NCBI GenBank assembly: GCA_009746045.1
Contig: RPFO01001427.1
Coordinates: forward strand, 64,001-128,000
Direction: 5' to 3'
DNA from: Mesostigma viride
Lineage: Eukaryota > Streptophyta > Mesostigmatophyceae > Mesostigmatales > Mesostigmataceae
DNA: 64,000 bases
This document shows, piece by piece, positions 11,301-23,000 of the stretch (positions within the stretch are counted from its first letter, which is position 1; each line of letters starts with the position of its first letter). The notes beneath the pieces are model-generated. The model saw only the letters and a list, made by a program, of their open reading frames with translations, had not been told where the DNA came from and made no database searches. Both the position numbers and the translations under genes were made by a program.

Positions 11301-14300
11301 CCATCGAGGACACGATGTCGTAGGGCACTGACGCCTCGGCGAGCAGCACGTTCATGTGGCCAGGGAGGCGGCCGGCCACGGGGTGGACGCCGAAGCGAGT
11401 GTTAATGCCCCGAGAGCGTAGCTCCGTGACCATCTCGGCGACCGCATGCTGTGCGCGCGAGGCGGCCATCCCGTAGCCAGGCACCACAATCACCGACTTG
11501 GCCTGTGCACACACGTACAGCAACGGTAAGGATAAAATAACGAAGGAATGAAAACATTGGTGATGGTGGCAGCAGAGATTCTGATAACCGCCAGCTTGGC
11601 CTGCAAGCGTTTAAAAGGTTTGAAGGGGGAAGGGATGTTACAACTAGTGGCTTGTGAGGATAATCAACTTGGCCTTCACACATGTACACAGGTTAGAATG
11701 GTAGCATTCGTGAAGGTGAATTAGTGCTCCTAACGGTCCTTGGCCCCCACTAATGCTTACCGACAAGAAGGCCAGTAGTGGTGTTGATGCAACTAGTTTT
11801 ACTGTACCAATTATTGACTGTAGAGTACAGGGAGCCCTAACCGCCAGCCGAAGTCCCTATCAAAACCGTGTCAGTAAAATTACACATCAATTCGACAACA
11901 GTCATTGACATCAGAAAGGAGCATACACCGCCAGCAGCAACAGCTCCCAAAGAATGAAGACCAACAGGTATTTGATATATTTCACTGTACTGTTAATCAC
12001 TATTGCTGACACAATGCACAACATTTTTACAATCCAGCCGCCTTAATATTAATTAACAAGCCCTCACCGCCAGCAGGAAAGAATAAGGACAGGTACTTGA
12101 CACCAATTACATTGCTTATCACTATTAATTGATGATATGGTGTGATAACGCTACCCTCACCGCCAGCAGCAGTCCCCATCAAAAAATGTTTCAGTAAATA
12201 GACATAAATATGATGCGGTGCGATAAGTCCTCACCGCCAGCAGTAGCTCGGTGACCCCCTTGCCGTCGATCTTGGTCACCTGGCCATCAAACTGCATGGC
12301 CGGCCCCGCCGCCGGTGCGCCCGACCCCTCGCCAAACCCTCCCACCAGCACGTTGTACAGCGACCGGTTCATGGCCGCGCACATGATCACGGAGAGGATC
12401 ATCCCCGACGCCCCCACGAACGCCCCTGTGATGATGAGCAGGTCATTCTGGGTCATGAACCCGGCAAACACGCCAGCCCACCCAGACAGCGAGTTGAGAA
12501 TCGAGATTACGACGGGCATGTCGGCGCCGCCGATCGCTGCAACAAAGATGACTCCGTAGGCGCCCGACAGGCCCAGCATTGCGAGCATGAGGCCCAGCCC
12601 CGCGTTGCTGCCGAGTCCGTTGTGAGACGCCAGCACGCCCAGCGCGATGATGCCTCCGTAGATGGCCGGGACGACGATGGAACGGAGAGGGACGATGAAG
12701 GTGCCACGGATCTGCCGTGTTGGTGTGTGTGTGGGGGGGGGAAGAGAGAGGGGGGGGAGGGGGGGAGAGAGAGGGGGGGGGGGGGGGAGAGGGCGGAGGC
12801 ACGCATGGCACGGTGATTAACGGCGGTGAGAAGGCAGGGTGTGAGTGACATGCAAATGTGTGGGAGGGGGGGCGTGGGCTCAACGCGTGGGAATGGGGAG
12901 TTGAGGGCGGGCAGGAAGGCCAGGCCATGGCCAAGTGGACGAGGGGAGAGGGGGAGAAGAGGGAGGGGAGTAAGAGAGACAGCTTTGTGAGAAGGTGAGG
13001 AAAGCTGGGGGTAGAGTAGCAGTAAAAATAATATGAGCCTTATACCACTATACAAGGTTAAGATAGTGAGGACAGCTTGGACTAACAGAGACCAATCAAG
13101 CAAGCAAAAAAAATTACCTGTCACTCCTGGGTGAATCTGCCAGACACACGACATGCCCAGAACGGTATTCCTTAGCACCCATCCCCCATCCCCAGCCAGC
13201 TTGAACACACGCCACATCACATGACTTATTACGCCATTAAATGCACCACCCACCGTCCCCTGCAGCTTGAGCACCGCCAGGACCGACCCCGTGAAGGTGA
13301 CGGTGCCCACCACGATGCCGCTCAGGTAGAAGATGTCCTGCGCGGCAGAACAGGTGAGATAGCGCGAGGAGCCGGGTCAGGAGAAATGTGGCAGTGAGAA
13401 CGAGCGAGAGAGGAGCCAGGGCAGGAGAGATGTGGCAGGAAGCAAGAGGGGTAAATGCCGTCCCGCCATTGTGGATACGTACAATGTGGATTGTGGATAT
13501 ATCAGTATCATTTTACGTACAAGGTATATGCACAATGCATTCATTTCGGTTTTCTTTTTGTGAAACGCTGGCAGAATAATGTGCCGTAGGATTCCAGATC
13601 TGAACGTTTAAATGAAATTTTCTGCGCAGCAAAGTTTACAAGGCAACGGAAAGATGCTCAGGCTTCCATCATGCTGGCGAGCATTCAGAGCTCGGCTGCC
13701 CCCAAGGAAGGCCACCAGGGAAAATGCAAGGAATTCGGGAATTTCCGTGGCCTTTCACCAAAGGGGCAGCTCGCATGCTAACTACAGCAGTGCCGGGGTC
13801 GATACCGACGCAAACAGCCCCGCGCAAACATTCGACACAGGTGGGGGAAATGTACGTGCCTCAATGCTAGTCGTTTCCTCGGACGCAAAGTATCGACTTC
13901 CGAACGGCCCTTGGAAATTTTTCCCGAGGGAAACGCGGGAAAAAAGAAGCGCCTGAATACACTCCGCAATCCTCGTTTAAACGTACCCCAAAGGCATAAG
14001 GCTTGCAATGCCGTACCTGGTAGATAATTTCCTCGCTGCCCTTTCCGAGGCGGCCCTGGCGAACCTCTTCCCAGTCGTCGACAAAAAGCGCCACGCCCTC
14101 CAGGGTCGCGGCAAGCCCGCCGAACGCATTGAGCATTCCGACCATCTGCGGCATTCCAGTCATCACGACCTTGGCGGAGGCGACGCTTGCCAGGATTGCG
14201 GCAGGTACAGCCGCAACGGCAATGATCCAGTAGCCGCGGCCAAACACGAAGTCCGAGGCGATGGTCGCACCCAAGCCGACTGCCATGCCAAGAATACCAT

Positions 14301-14517
14301 AGACGTTGCCCATTCGCGCCGTTTCTTGGTTGCCCAGGCCCCGCAAGGCGAGAATGAACAAAAAGGCCGAGCCCACGTACAGCAGTTGCAACCAAATTTC
14401 ACCCGTCAACTGGGTATTAATATAGCCGATCGCGAGCTTGTCGTGCGCGTCGAGGAGGGTATCGGCGAACGGCCCTCCATCCCCGGGACTGTACGTTTCC
14501 TCCATCGACGTCGACAT
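7355..14517 (-). CDS. NNT: Proton-translocating NAD(P)+ transhydrogenase, fused beta-alpha, 7 exons
   Basis: The enzyme transfers hydride between NADH and NADP+, coupled to proton movement across a membrane. Exons on the minus strand are 14517-14017, 13337-13254, 12711-12235, 11502-10930, 9847-9420, 8946-8676 and 8311-7355. They total 3,291 nt (1,096 aa), with GT-AG introns and continuous phase. Exons 1-3 give the beta membrane domain. Exon 4 gives the NADP(H) domain ([28 protein letters not shown]). Exons 5-7 give the NAD(H) domain ([25 protein letters not shown]) and the alpha membrane helices, ending [11 protein letters not shown]. Exon 4 ends with a Lys-rich linker joining beta to alpha. 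The order is opposite to animal NNT but known from some protists and algae. An in-frame TAA upstream fixes the ATG at 14517. The acidic N-terminus does not look like a typical targeting peptide, so the membrane is uncertain. Confidence 0.93.
9002..9034. repeat. (GGGGT)n tract inside NNT intron 5
   Basis: A short GGGGT run lies between NNT exons 5 and 6. The rest of this 473-bp intron shows nothing recognisable. Confidence 0.8.
10183..10256. repeat. (GAGGGGT)n array inside NNT intron 4
   Basis: About ten copies of a 7-bp unit (GAGGGGT) lie in the 1.08-kb intron between the beta and alpha parts of the transhydrogenase gene. On the coding strand it is a C/T/A-rich tract. Confidence 0.9.
10930..11502 (-). 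CDS. NNT: NNT exon 4: NADP(H)-binding domain III plus linker
   Basis: It encodes residues 355-545. The nucleotide-binding signature [16 protein letters not shown] is followed by [14 protein letters not shown]-type residues (here [20 protein letters not shown]), [20 protein letters not shown] and [19 protein letters not shown]. The C-terminal end is a basic linker ([19 protein letters not shown]) to the alpha part. The chosen donor is AAG|GTGAGC at 10929. Two further in-frame donors lie 21 and 42 nt downstream. Confidence 0.9.
12235..12711 (-). CDS. NNT: NNT exon 3: core of the beta membrane domain
   Basis: It encodes residues 196-354, including the strongly conserved [19 protein letters not shown] and [16 protein letters not shown] segments of the proton channel, then IMCAAMNRS. 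It ends in phase 0 at CTGCTGGCG|GTGAGG. Several decayed copies of that donor lie in the following intron (see findings). Confidence 0.9.
12727..12791. repeat. G/A-rich simple tract in NNT intron 2
   Basis: GT and G-rich runs begin just outside the exon 3 acceptor (12712). On the coding strand they form a C/T-rich tract directly upstream of the 3' splice site. Confidence 0.7.
14017..14517 (-). CDS. NNT: NNT exon 1: start and first beta-subunit membrane helices
   Basis: It encodes residues 1-167. It has an acidic leader ([19 protein letters not shown]) and then the PntB start, with [19 protein letters not shown] and [20 protein letters not shown]. The last pair corresponds to the conserved TEMPELV...FVGLAA segment of PntB. 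The donor is CAG|GTACGG and the phase is 0. The listed frame can be read to a GTG at 14523, but the first ATG is at 14517. Confidence 0.9.
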
Positions 14518-15744
14518 TGTCACGTTTCCAAAGAATTCGGTGACTGCAACGCCGCCTTAGTTCACCGCACAAGCGAAACGCTTGTGCAAGCTAGACGCCG
14601 CGAGCCCTCGGCGGGATGGCAGGCGGCGCTTTGTTCACGGGTTGCACGTTGCAAATTGCATTTCTGTGTGTTCGGGCAGGCGGGGGAATATTTCCCCCAA
14701 ACACAGAATAAGTCACGCACAGGTTTGCGTCGTGCGTGCCTGTACAGTCATTCAGGCCTGAACGTTGGGCTCGCCGGATAAATCAGGGTCAAACCCTGGT
14801 CAAACCAACTTAAGGCGTGAAACCAACTGAAGGCGTTATTGACCGTATGTCATTTGTAACAACAACTAAACTAAACTATATTTACTACTATAAAATAATA
14901 CTATTTAATTTAAACCAAGTCTTAGTAGGATTGCTCTTTACATGGGCGGCGTTAACCCAAGGAATTCCAACTTAAGGCGTGAACGAATACGCGCGACGCT
15001 TGGAGATATTTCAGACTGCGACCGTTGATGATACGGAATATCCTTGGAATATCCCGGGAAGATCCTGAAAAAATCTTTGAATTAAAGTCCTCCGGATCGG
15101 ACTATCGTCGGAGACTCGAAACGACGTGAAATGAGGTAAACTAACCTCTGAATAGGAAACAACAAACAGGACCAGCCGTTGGATCCACCTTATCTCTTTA
15201 ACTCCTCCGGCACGGCCGGCGTGTGAAGTATACATAACTGACGTAATGATAACACACCCGTTTCTCGGAGCCGGCCACGATGCTTGGAAGATCGAGACGA
15301 CGCGACGGCCGCGACGGTTCATGGAACGTGCCGCTTCAAATTGCGCGGGATTTTGATCAAGAGGTTCACAGACTCTGACAGGCAGGATATATATCTCAAG
15401 AAGGAATGAATATATATCTCAAGAAGGAAGGGAAGTACCCGGGATTTTGCTATTCGAGCGCACACCTTTTAGTGCCGTTCAGCGCCGTCCGTCAACTGCA
15501 AATGAAATGGCTGTTGTTGCACCTCTCACCTCTTTGGTCCATAATTGGCTAATAAAATATACCCATTTCCCCGAAATGGCTGTTGTTGCACCTTTGCCGT
15601 CGGGCGAAGCGGAGTGCACGCTGGAAGTGTGACACGTGGCACTGTACGCTAGGGAGGTAGTCGGCACAGTCAGGACTTGTATCTGCGGACGTCACATAGA
15701 TCACTCAAATTTCGCCACGTGTCCTATAAATTATGTACCGTATA
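14518..15744. other. Upstream region of the transhydrogenase gene, no gene seen
   Basis: This should contain the 5' UTR and promoter of the minus-strand transhydrogenase gene; no core promoter motif is obvious. An AAGGCGTGAA motif recurs at about 14813 and 14974. A direct repeat containing GAAATGGCTGTTGTTGCACC occurs at about 15503 and 15574. Confidence 0.4.
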
Positions 15745-18391
15745 CAGTCATTCCCGCGTTAAGTTGCGTTTCTTAAGGTTGCGTTCCCGCGTTAAGTTGC
15801 GGCGCCGATGTTTGGGGGGCGACCGCAACTTAAGCATGGAGGCCATCGCAACTTAACGCGGTAATGACTCAATTTGTAGGTGTTAGGCCATTTTTGGCCG
15901 CGCAGGAGGACATTTTTTGCCAAGTCCGGACCCGCTGCGTGATTTTAGGCGGCCGGCAAATTACGCAAGCCCCACTGGCGCGCAAATTTCCCAGCCTGCT
16001 AGCCAGTAGTGGCTTAGGTGAAAAGCGCGAATGCAACCTTACAAATTCAGTTTTGCAGCCTGCCGGCTGCGGTACATAAGAATCCACGACCATGCAGGGT
16101 AGTGTAATGATTGAGACATCTTGCCGGACATGATTACCACCATCATGCCGAATGCACCACAAAAGGGCAAAGACAAGGCCGTTGAGGCCATGCAGAGGCA
16201 GTCTCGCTGCCTGTGGCCTCCATGCCGTGCTGTTATCATTGTTTACATGCAGGCCATTGACAGTAAATGACTGAGCTTCAGTTCCCTCACGACTATTCCC
16301 ATGTCTCAGTTGTCACAGTCAAACGTGAAGCCGACTCAGTGGCAACTAAGTAACCCGGCCGCCAAAAAGAGAGCTGAAGTCCGGCAGAGGGTTAAAACAC
16401 ACCGCATTTGTGGTATAAAACGCAGGCGGGCACTGCGTGGCTGCCCGGCACGGCGTGTTTTGCAGCTCGCATTTGTCCAAAATATATGGCCTGGAAAATG
16501 GACATTCATGATTGATTGGCCGGCTTTGACGCTGTAGCTGGATCGGGCTTGACGAGAGCTGTCGAATGCCGTATAGAAGTCCGTCAGAGGAGGAGGTGGT
16601 GGGCTGCTAGACTAATTCTACCGTTAACCCCTAAATGGTCTGAGATCCTGCCGATAAATCGGCTGGATCTTCACAATTTTGCAAACCAGATGCCATCCAA
16701 CCTACCCATATCCAATGGCTGTCCTTGGGGGCCAAGCATGTCCATGAGTTGCCCTTCGGGTTGGTATATCACAACCTCACATATATGCAGGGTAGGCCAT
16801 GTTTAACTGCCGTCAAAGTCAGGGGGGTCAAGACGCGCGTTTTCATTTTTGGTAGAATGTGCATTTTGAATTATGTTATAAGACCTAGGCACCTACCACT
16901 TCAGGGATGATAAACAATTAGTTGCTGAACAGTTTGAGCCATTGGGGTCATCATTTGGGTGGGTATACCAGCAGTTACACCCAGTACAGCCCATAGGGGT
17001 ACCGTTGGTAAAAAGCAACCAAGGGAGTAGGGGTGGGCATACGACCTCCTAATATGGCCACCAACCATGCCAAACAATACATTTCCCTTCCACAATGATG
17101 GGGAAACATAACTGCATCATCACACTGCCCTTACATGGCACCTATGTGCAGGTGCCACCTTGTCCATGCACGTAGGTAACGTGGTACGGACACCCTACGC
17201 AAGGCATGCATTCTAGGAGGCAGCCACCAACAAACTAGTGGTGTTGAGCCTATTTCAGCCTGCCCTAGCAAGGATAAACTAGGCCTAAGCTGCTATAGCT
17301 TGCCAGGTGATGGCCAGCACACCTGGTGGCACATGCTGTCAATGGGAAGCTTTTACTCACCAGTTACGTGCTTGATGATGCCACAGAGACCAGCCCAACT
17401 GCCTCACACTCATGCAATATGTGTATGGGAAATGTATAACAAACATATATGGAGGTATTCAAACCCATACAGCCTCTAAAACTTATCACCATCACCCTGT
17501 GGCAGGTCAACTGACTGAGGGAAGCATCTAAGAATGGTGTTTTAGAAAGGGGCCAGGCCAGGGTCAAGAAAGAGCATGAATAGTGCAAAAAGAATGTGCT
17601 ACACAAGCTAGAACGTATATATAAATGTCAAACATCGATAGGAAAACGATGCTTAAGCTTTACCAGGCATGGATGGCGTTACCTTGGCCCAGGCGGTGGC
17701 CGCAAAATGGCGCATTTCGGCACACCAAAGCTGTGCAGCATGGTCGCTGGATTCGGCGATTTCTGGCCACCCTTGCACGTTTACGACTACTATGTATCAT
17801 AAAAAGTAAAAAGAAACCGATATATCCTTTAAAATACGCCGGAAAGGTATTGCTGTCAACGTTTCTATCGTCCGGCCTGATCGCAGTTTTTTCCAGCAAG
17901 AACGCTGCCGACACCTATCAAATGGCATTCCCGCGAACCAAAAATTGGCCTGTATGATCTTTAGGACGTTTAAAATCAATATCCTAAGTTTGGACAGAAA
18001 ATTCGAACGCAAACGTAAATGCCATGCGTGGGCGCAAGCCGCCATGGCCAGGTCGTCGTTTTCCGGAATGCACGTTGTACGTGAAAAAGTACCCTGACCC
18101 CTTGTACTTTGACCGGCCAGAACACCTCTATAACTTTGTCAAAAGTATGCAAACCCTAGTACCATGCTGTGAAGAATTTTATAAACTTTCGATCTTCTCA
18201 GCTAAACTTTTCCTAATTCTCAATAGATTTCGCGGCATCTGGTCCCCCGAGAAGGGGCCGATGCATCGGCTGGAACTCGATTTTTGGCGGAAAATCGGCA
18301 GCAAGACCATTTAGGGGTTAAGTTGCGTTCCCGCGTTAAGTTGCGGCGCCAAGTTTTAGGGGGCGATCGCAACTTAACGCGGGAATGACTG
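15745..18391. mobile_element. Pogo/Tigger-like DNA element with TA target duplication
   Basis: The left end starts TA|CAGTCATTCCCGCG and the right end is its inverse, CGCGGGAATGACTG|TA. Terminal CAG...CTG with a TA duplication is the hallmark of the Tc1/mariner superfamily, and a CAGT start is common in pogo/Tigger. Both ends carry a second internal inverted GTTAAGTTGCG pair, so the termini can fold. I see no intact transposase, so it is probably non-autonomous. A shorter relative lies at 59680-59980, and a later TTAA-flanked insertion occupies 16628-18317. Confidence 0.6.
16628..18317. mobile_element. TTAA-flanked element nested in the pogo-like element
   Basis: The flanks are TTAA (16624-16627 and 18318-18321), and the ends are inverted copies of CCCCTAAATGGTCT followed by an imperfect GCCGAT-containing extension. 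TTAA duplications with C-rich termini are typical of piggyBac-like elements. The related copy at 59680-59980 shows the same host sequence without this insert. Inside I recognise no transposase, only short open frames. Confidence 0.6.
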
Positions 18392-18505
18392 TAACTACAT
18401 GTCCTGTGACACACCATGCTGTTCATTGCGGTTGTACCAACGTAAAGTGTATCCCAATGATGCAACCGTACATCGGTACATGGCCCCGCAGAGTATCATC
18501 TTCTG

Positions 18506-18662
18506 ATCAGACACTCCGCAAAGGTGAAAACCTTTGCGTTCAGTGCCGGGCCGCGGAAAACGCGGAAAACGCGATCTGCAAATGAATCCGACCGGAATCG
18601 AACTGGGGACCTCTCGCACCAATTTTGCTGACTATAGGACGGACGTCTCCGGTTACCATGGC
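18506..18662 (-). mobile_element. tRNA-derived SINE copy
   Basis: On the minus strand a tRNA-like segment (GTGCGAGAGGTCCCCAG then TTCGATTCC, a T-loop/B-box) leads into a body with CGCGTTTTCCGCG repeats and CGCAAAGGTTTTCACCTTTG. The same body, with a shorter head, is inserted at 30555-30677. This copy keeps more of the 5' tRNA-like half (GGTAACCGGAGACG). It is an RNA polymerase III-type retroposon by structure. Confidence 0.55.
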
Positions 18663-18940
18663 ATCGCCAACTTACACCTACAGTCATCCGCAAAAGTTCT
18701 CCTGTCCGGGGAGTGATGCAAGCCTTTCGGATTTGGTACTAGATAAATCACTCGAGATCTGTGTGTAGGAGTACTACACACGTGTCTGCACGCGAGACTT
18801 GTTCAGTATCAGTTTGTTTCTCGGATGATTATGGCTACTAAGGCTATAGCCGGTGCATAGCATCTCAGCAGTCAGCACATACTGTAGTAACTCTCTGCAT
18901 CATTGGATACACCCGCGCGCTCGTACGGTACACTTGGGTG

Positions 18941-19030
18941 ACCCCGGATGGGGGGATTTAGACCCTCAACTCCCCCCCCCTGAACAGGGGTGGGTGGGAG
19001 GGGGGGGTCTGACCCACCCCACCCCCTGCA
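18941..19030. repeat. C/G-rich low-complexity stretch
   Basis: Runs of C8-C9 and G6-G8 with an approximate inverted arrangement (GGTGGGTGGGAGG against CCCACCCCACCCCC). I see no other feature between the SINE and the LINE copy. Confidence 0.5.
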
Positions 19031-19259
19031 CACTCGCTCCGGGCTTGTCGCAGCAGCCAGCCATAGTTCAGTTGTCTCTTTGATAGTACAGGACAGCCAC
19101 TACTGTAAGGAGTCGAGCGGCAGATTGTGGCGGAGACATGTGTGGGCGGTTCCGCTTACGGCACTGTAGATAGCAGCTGATGGGAACATCATGCAGTTGT
19201 GGCGGAGACATGTATGTACATACGGTGACTGACTGACGGGACAGTAGCTCCAAGTTTTT

Positions 19260-20003
19260 TTTTCCGGTGAAATGGGTGTTAGTTTATTTCCATATAACAG
19301 TTAAGGTGACCCAGGTATGCCAGAAATAGCCTGAAATGCCTAGCTGTGCCTAAATTGGGTTGCCCGCATTAATAAGGCGCGCCCTGCGACCAAGGTAGCC
19401 ATTGTACTGTAGATATATCGTCATCCGGCATACGTGTAAAGACCTGGTTCATGCCCATGAGTGCATGGAAGACTTCCAGTGGGCTGGGGGTGTCATTGTT
19501 AGGGCCCGGGTCCCATACTTTGTGTTGTTCCGTCGCCAGGAGCCAGTAACGACGCATAGCCAGGTTCCAAGATGAGATAAACCGGCGGATCACGGCACCT
19601 CTCGTGTACGCGGCACGTAACGTGAATACGGTCTCGTTGCGAACTTGCCGCCATATGGTGTGAAGCATCGTCGTGCGGAGCCATATCCATGCCATCTGGT
19701 TGGCTGTGAGGCTCGCGTCCCGTAATCCCGTGATGCCGAAAATAACCGTAGATAGTGTGACGGTGGTGGGGGGAGCTGTAATAGCCATCCACTTGGCCCA
19801 TATACCCAGCAGCCATTGCCACACCCCTGCGAGTTGGCAGTCCAGAAATCTGTGCTCAATTGTTTCATCTGGAAAGTTGCATAAGCACGCCGCCGCGTGG
19901 GAGTACCGGTGGTGCAGTTGGGAATTGACCCCGATGGCCCGATGCATAAGCAGGTGCTGGACGTCGGTGGCCCGTTTGTCAACCAATGGGTGATCAACTG
20001 CCA
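19260..20003 (-). mobile_element. 5'-truncated LINE insertion with 15-bp target-site duplication
   Basis: The same 15 bases, AGTAGCTCCAAGTTT, occur at 19245-19259 and 20004-20018, directly flanking a minus-strand LINE 3' end. The insert starts inside ORF2 and ends in a short A run just after TTTCACCGG. This is the classic outcome of target-primed reverse transcription with 5' truncation. A longer relative lies at 55930-57400. Confidence 0.85.
19369..20003 (-). pseudogene. C-terminal fragment of LINE ORF2 (zinc-binding RT tail)
   Basis: About 210 residues remain open. They carry the zf-RVT-type motif of LINE reverse transcriptase C-termini, CLCNFPDETIEHRFLDC, followed by Trp-rich helices (VWQWLLGIWAKW, AWIWLRTTMLHTIW). 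The frame opens exactly at the truncation point, so there is no genuine start codon. The stop is followed by a 3' UTR shared with the copy ending near 57360. Confidence 0.75.
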
Positions 20004-20018
20004 AGTAGCTCCAAGTTT

Positions 20019-21299
20019 CGACAAGATGCGGACGATATTCATGATTTTAATTGGCCACAAGAAGGTTTGATTCGTACGGACACAGTAGCTGTTCGTCCAC
20101 CCATGCGCATCGTTGGCCCTGATCAAGATCTGCCGGACAATAATGGGCGTCAGCCGTACGCGTGGAAATAGTTATTTATAACTGACTGAGAGTACAGTAA
20201 TCAGTACTGTAATGACTATTGACTGACCGGCCCTGAGAAATCGCGGATGACTTGTCGCCTGTTGACATGGAACAGCCTGGCATCGTTCTAATGGCTACCA
20301 CGAACTGAGAACGGTAAACACACAAAACCAGGCGGATTTCATTCCGGCAGGCCCTCTGGATTCTTTACGGTTGGTCGGCTGCCGATTGCCTGCTGCTACT
20401 CACTCCGTTGTGCTGCATATTTACCGCCATGATGCGCCCATCGCGTGGGTAAAACCAGAAATACTGTCGTATCATCCAGGATTCTGCTGGACACTGCGCC
20501 ACCAGCCAACACTGCCTGGTTTCATCCATCCGCCGATCCCATGTATTTTGGGTAGTGTACAGGCTTTGCAGTTGGTGATCTTGTAGCTGCTGATGCGTCG
20601 GCATGACGAGGGCTTGGAAGGCATTTTCTTTTCCTAATATTCTGGATAAGATGCGGGATGGCAGCGTACTTCGAAGTGCCGTAATTGTGGTAAGATCCTC
20701 ATTGCAGCCTTTTTGGAACTAATTTGTTCAAAGTATCCTTGCCTGAAACAGTACATGAATTCGATACAAGGTGGTGCCTCCGGTCGAAATCTTTCGCCAG
20801 GGACAAGTCGGTGACACGTGAACCGTGACCTCCTTTGCGGTGCATTTCCTCGTTTAACCCTCCCTGCTACCGATGTGCAGATGACCCTTTTTACCCTAGA
20901 GCTTGCGTTGGTGGAAAGCCCTGGTGGGTAATGCGTTTACTGACACCAACCAAAGGCCCCCGTTTGATAGGCAAGAGCTATTGTAGGCATTAGCTCGGAG
21001 TCTGCTAACAAGAACTAATTCTGGTGCGTGACAAGAACCCTGACACGTAACCGGAGCCTGCCGAAGTCCAAAGAGGCCGACGTTACTTTTCGGTTCTTTT
21101 ACAATCCTATTGCCGAATTCGCACAGCCCCTCGCCTTCCCACATAGCCTTAGCAGATCGCAGCCTAGAGCTAGGGCTCTAGTAACAAGGACAAGCTACTT
21201 GGCATGCACCCAATTTGATCCGTTTCTCATGTGCACGTGTCTTGAACCGCGTGCCTGCCGGCTGACCTTTGGTTGTCACGTGCACCTCTCTACTATTGC
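20019..21299. other. No gene recognised
   Basis: Unique-looking DNA between the LINE insertion and the satellite region. A minus-strand frame at 20365-20604 is Gln-, Trp- and Arg-rich and might be a decayed retroelement piece, but it has no diagnostic motif. Confidence 0.35.
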
Positions 21300-21319
21300 C
21301 CCTCTAACCCCTGCACACG

Positions 21320-21505
21320 GCACATCTCCACCCATGCATTACGGTCCGCATCTCCACCCATGCATCACGGTGCACAAAGCTACTGCTGCCACCCGCTCCG
21401 CATCTCCACCCATCCATTACGCTGCACAAAGCTAGTGCTGCCACCCACTCCGCATCTCCACCCATCCATCACGCTGCACAAAGCTACTGCTGCCACCTGC
21501 GGGAG
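21320..21505. repeat. Tandem ~63-bp repeat
   Basis: About three copies of a unit containing CGCATCTCCACCCATCCAT and CTGCACAAAGCTACTGCTGCC. Confidence 0.8.
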
Positions 21506-21821
21506 TTGTGTTAGTCTTGTTTGGCACTAAATGTATTGATGTTCGCTGGGCACGGAGTCTCATCGATGGAGTTTTTGACATCCAGCTGTGGCGATGTAGT
21601 GGTTGGACGTAAGGTGGTTGGACATCAAGGTTCACTGTCATGCCACGAATGTTGTAGGGAGATGCGGGCATGTGTCATAGTCGGCACCACCCTCGTTGTG
21701 CACAGGGCAGCCACGCACCCTCGTTGTGCACAAGACAGCCATGCATGAGAGGGATTGGATCCTCATCCCGTGGTATGGGGGTGACCATGGTACGGGAGTA
21801 TACCACGGATGATGAATAGTT

Positions 21822-22202
<381 letters not shown>

Positions 22203-22429
22203 CCCCTGAATCGCTTACTTAGGGGTTCCCCATCGTTTTTCTAGTATTAAGTTTTAAAGTGTGCATAAGAAACCTAGAGAGAGTGCATAGTAGTTTTAGC
22301 AGTTTTAGACTGTGCAATCGTAGTCTTGGGGTGTGCGGCGTCCTCATTCTCCTCAACATGCCACCCTGGGAACCGGCCACCCTGCAGGGTACACCATCGG
22401 CGCGCCTGTGAAAGTGGAATGCATGGATT

Positions 22430-22530
22430 GGGCCACCAACGAGTGGGGGCATGGGCCTGTCTGCAAGGAGGTGGGTGGAACGGAACACGCACGAGTGGGA
22501 TCATGGGCCTGTATGTAAAGAGGTGGAGGG
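22430..22530. repeat. Two-copy ~65-bp direct repeat
   Basis: ACGAGTGGGGGCATGGGCCT and ACGAGTGGGATCATGGGCCT begin successive copies. A GTGCGTGGGTGCGTGG-type run follows at about 22610-22640. Confidence 0.6.
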
Positions 22531-22980
22531 ATGCTGCCTATTGGCCAACTTGAAGTAGATTGTTGCGGGACGTGCTCAGGCGGCGGTGGGTTGGATGCAT
22601 GGGCGTCTGCGTGGGTGCGTTGGTGCGTGGGTGCGTGGGTTGCTGGTCAATTCCACGCGTACTGCTGTTCTACTGTTCAACTGGTCAACAAATCTACTGG
22701 CCTAAGGGTTGCCCGGTGTGAGTCGTCTCGTCCAAAGGTCATGCAGCCCTAGGACATGTCATGGCTGTTTCAATCGGCATACCAGTTTGCATGTGCATAT
22801 ATAATCTATCATTCTCAATGAATACTACTACATAATCTGCATAGATGTATATTACATACGAAAGTACTCAGTACTCTTCATAATCATTTCTCGCTCCATT
22901 ATATGCATGCACTGTTTTCCTTCCTTGCCATCCTGCTTTCCTCTCTCCCCACCTGACACACCTCCTTCTCCCTTCTCCCT

Positions 22981-23000
22981 CCCCCCCCCCCCCCCCCCCC
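22981..23000. repeat. Poly-C run
   Basis: About 20 C residues in a C/T-rich stretch (22920-23110) upstream of the small membrane-protein gene. Confidence 0.9.

Noticed and set aside
18500-18665. Functional tRNA gene
   Set aside because: Only the T-arm half is tRNA-like, the acceptor stem cannot be paired, and the body is repeated elsewhere as a SINE.
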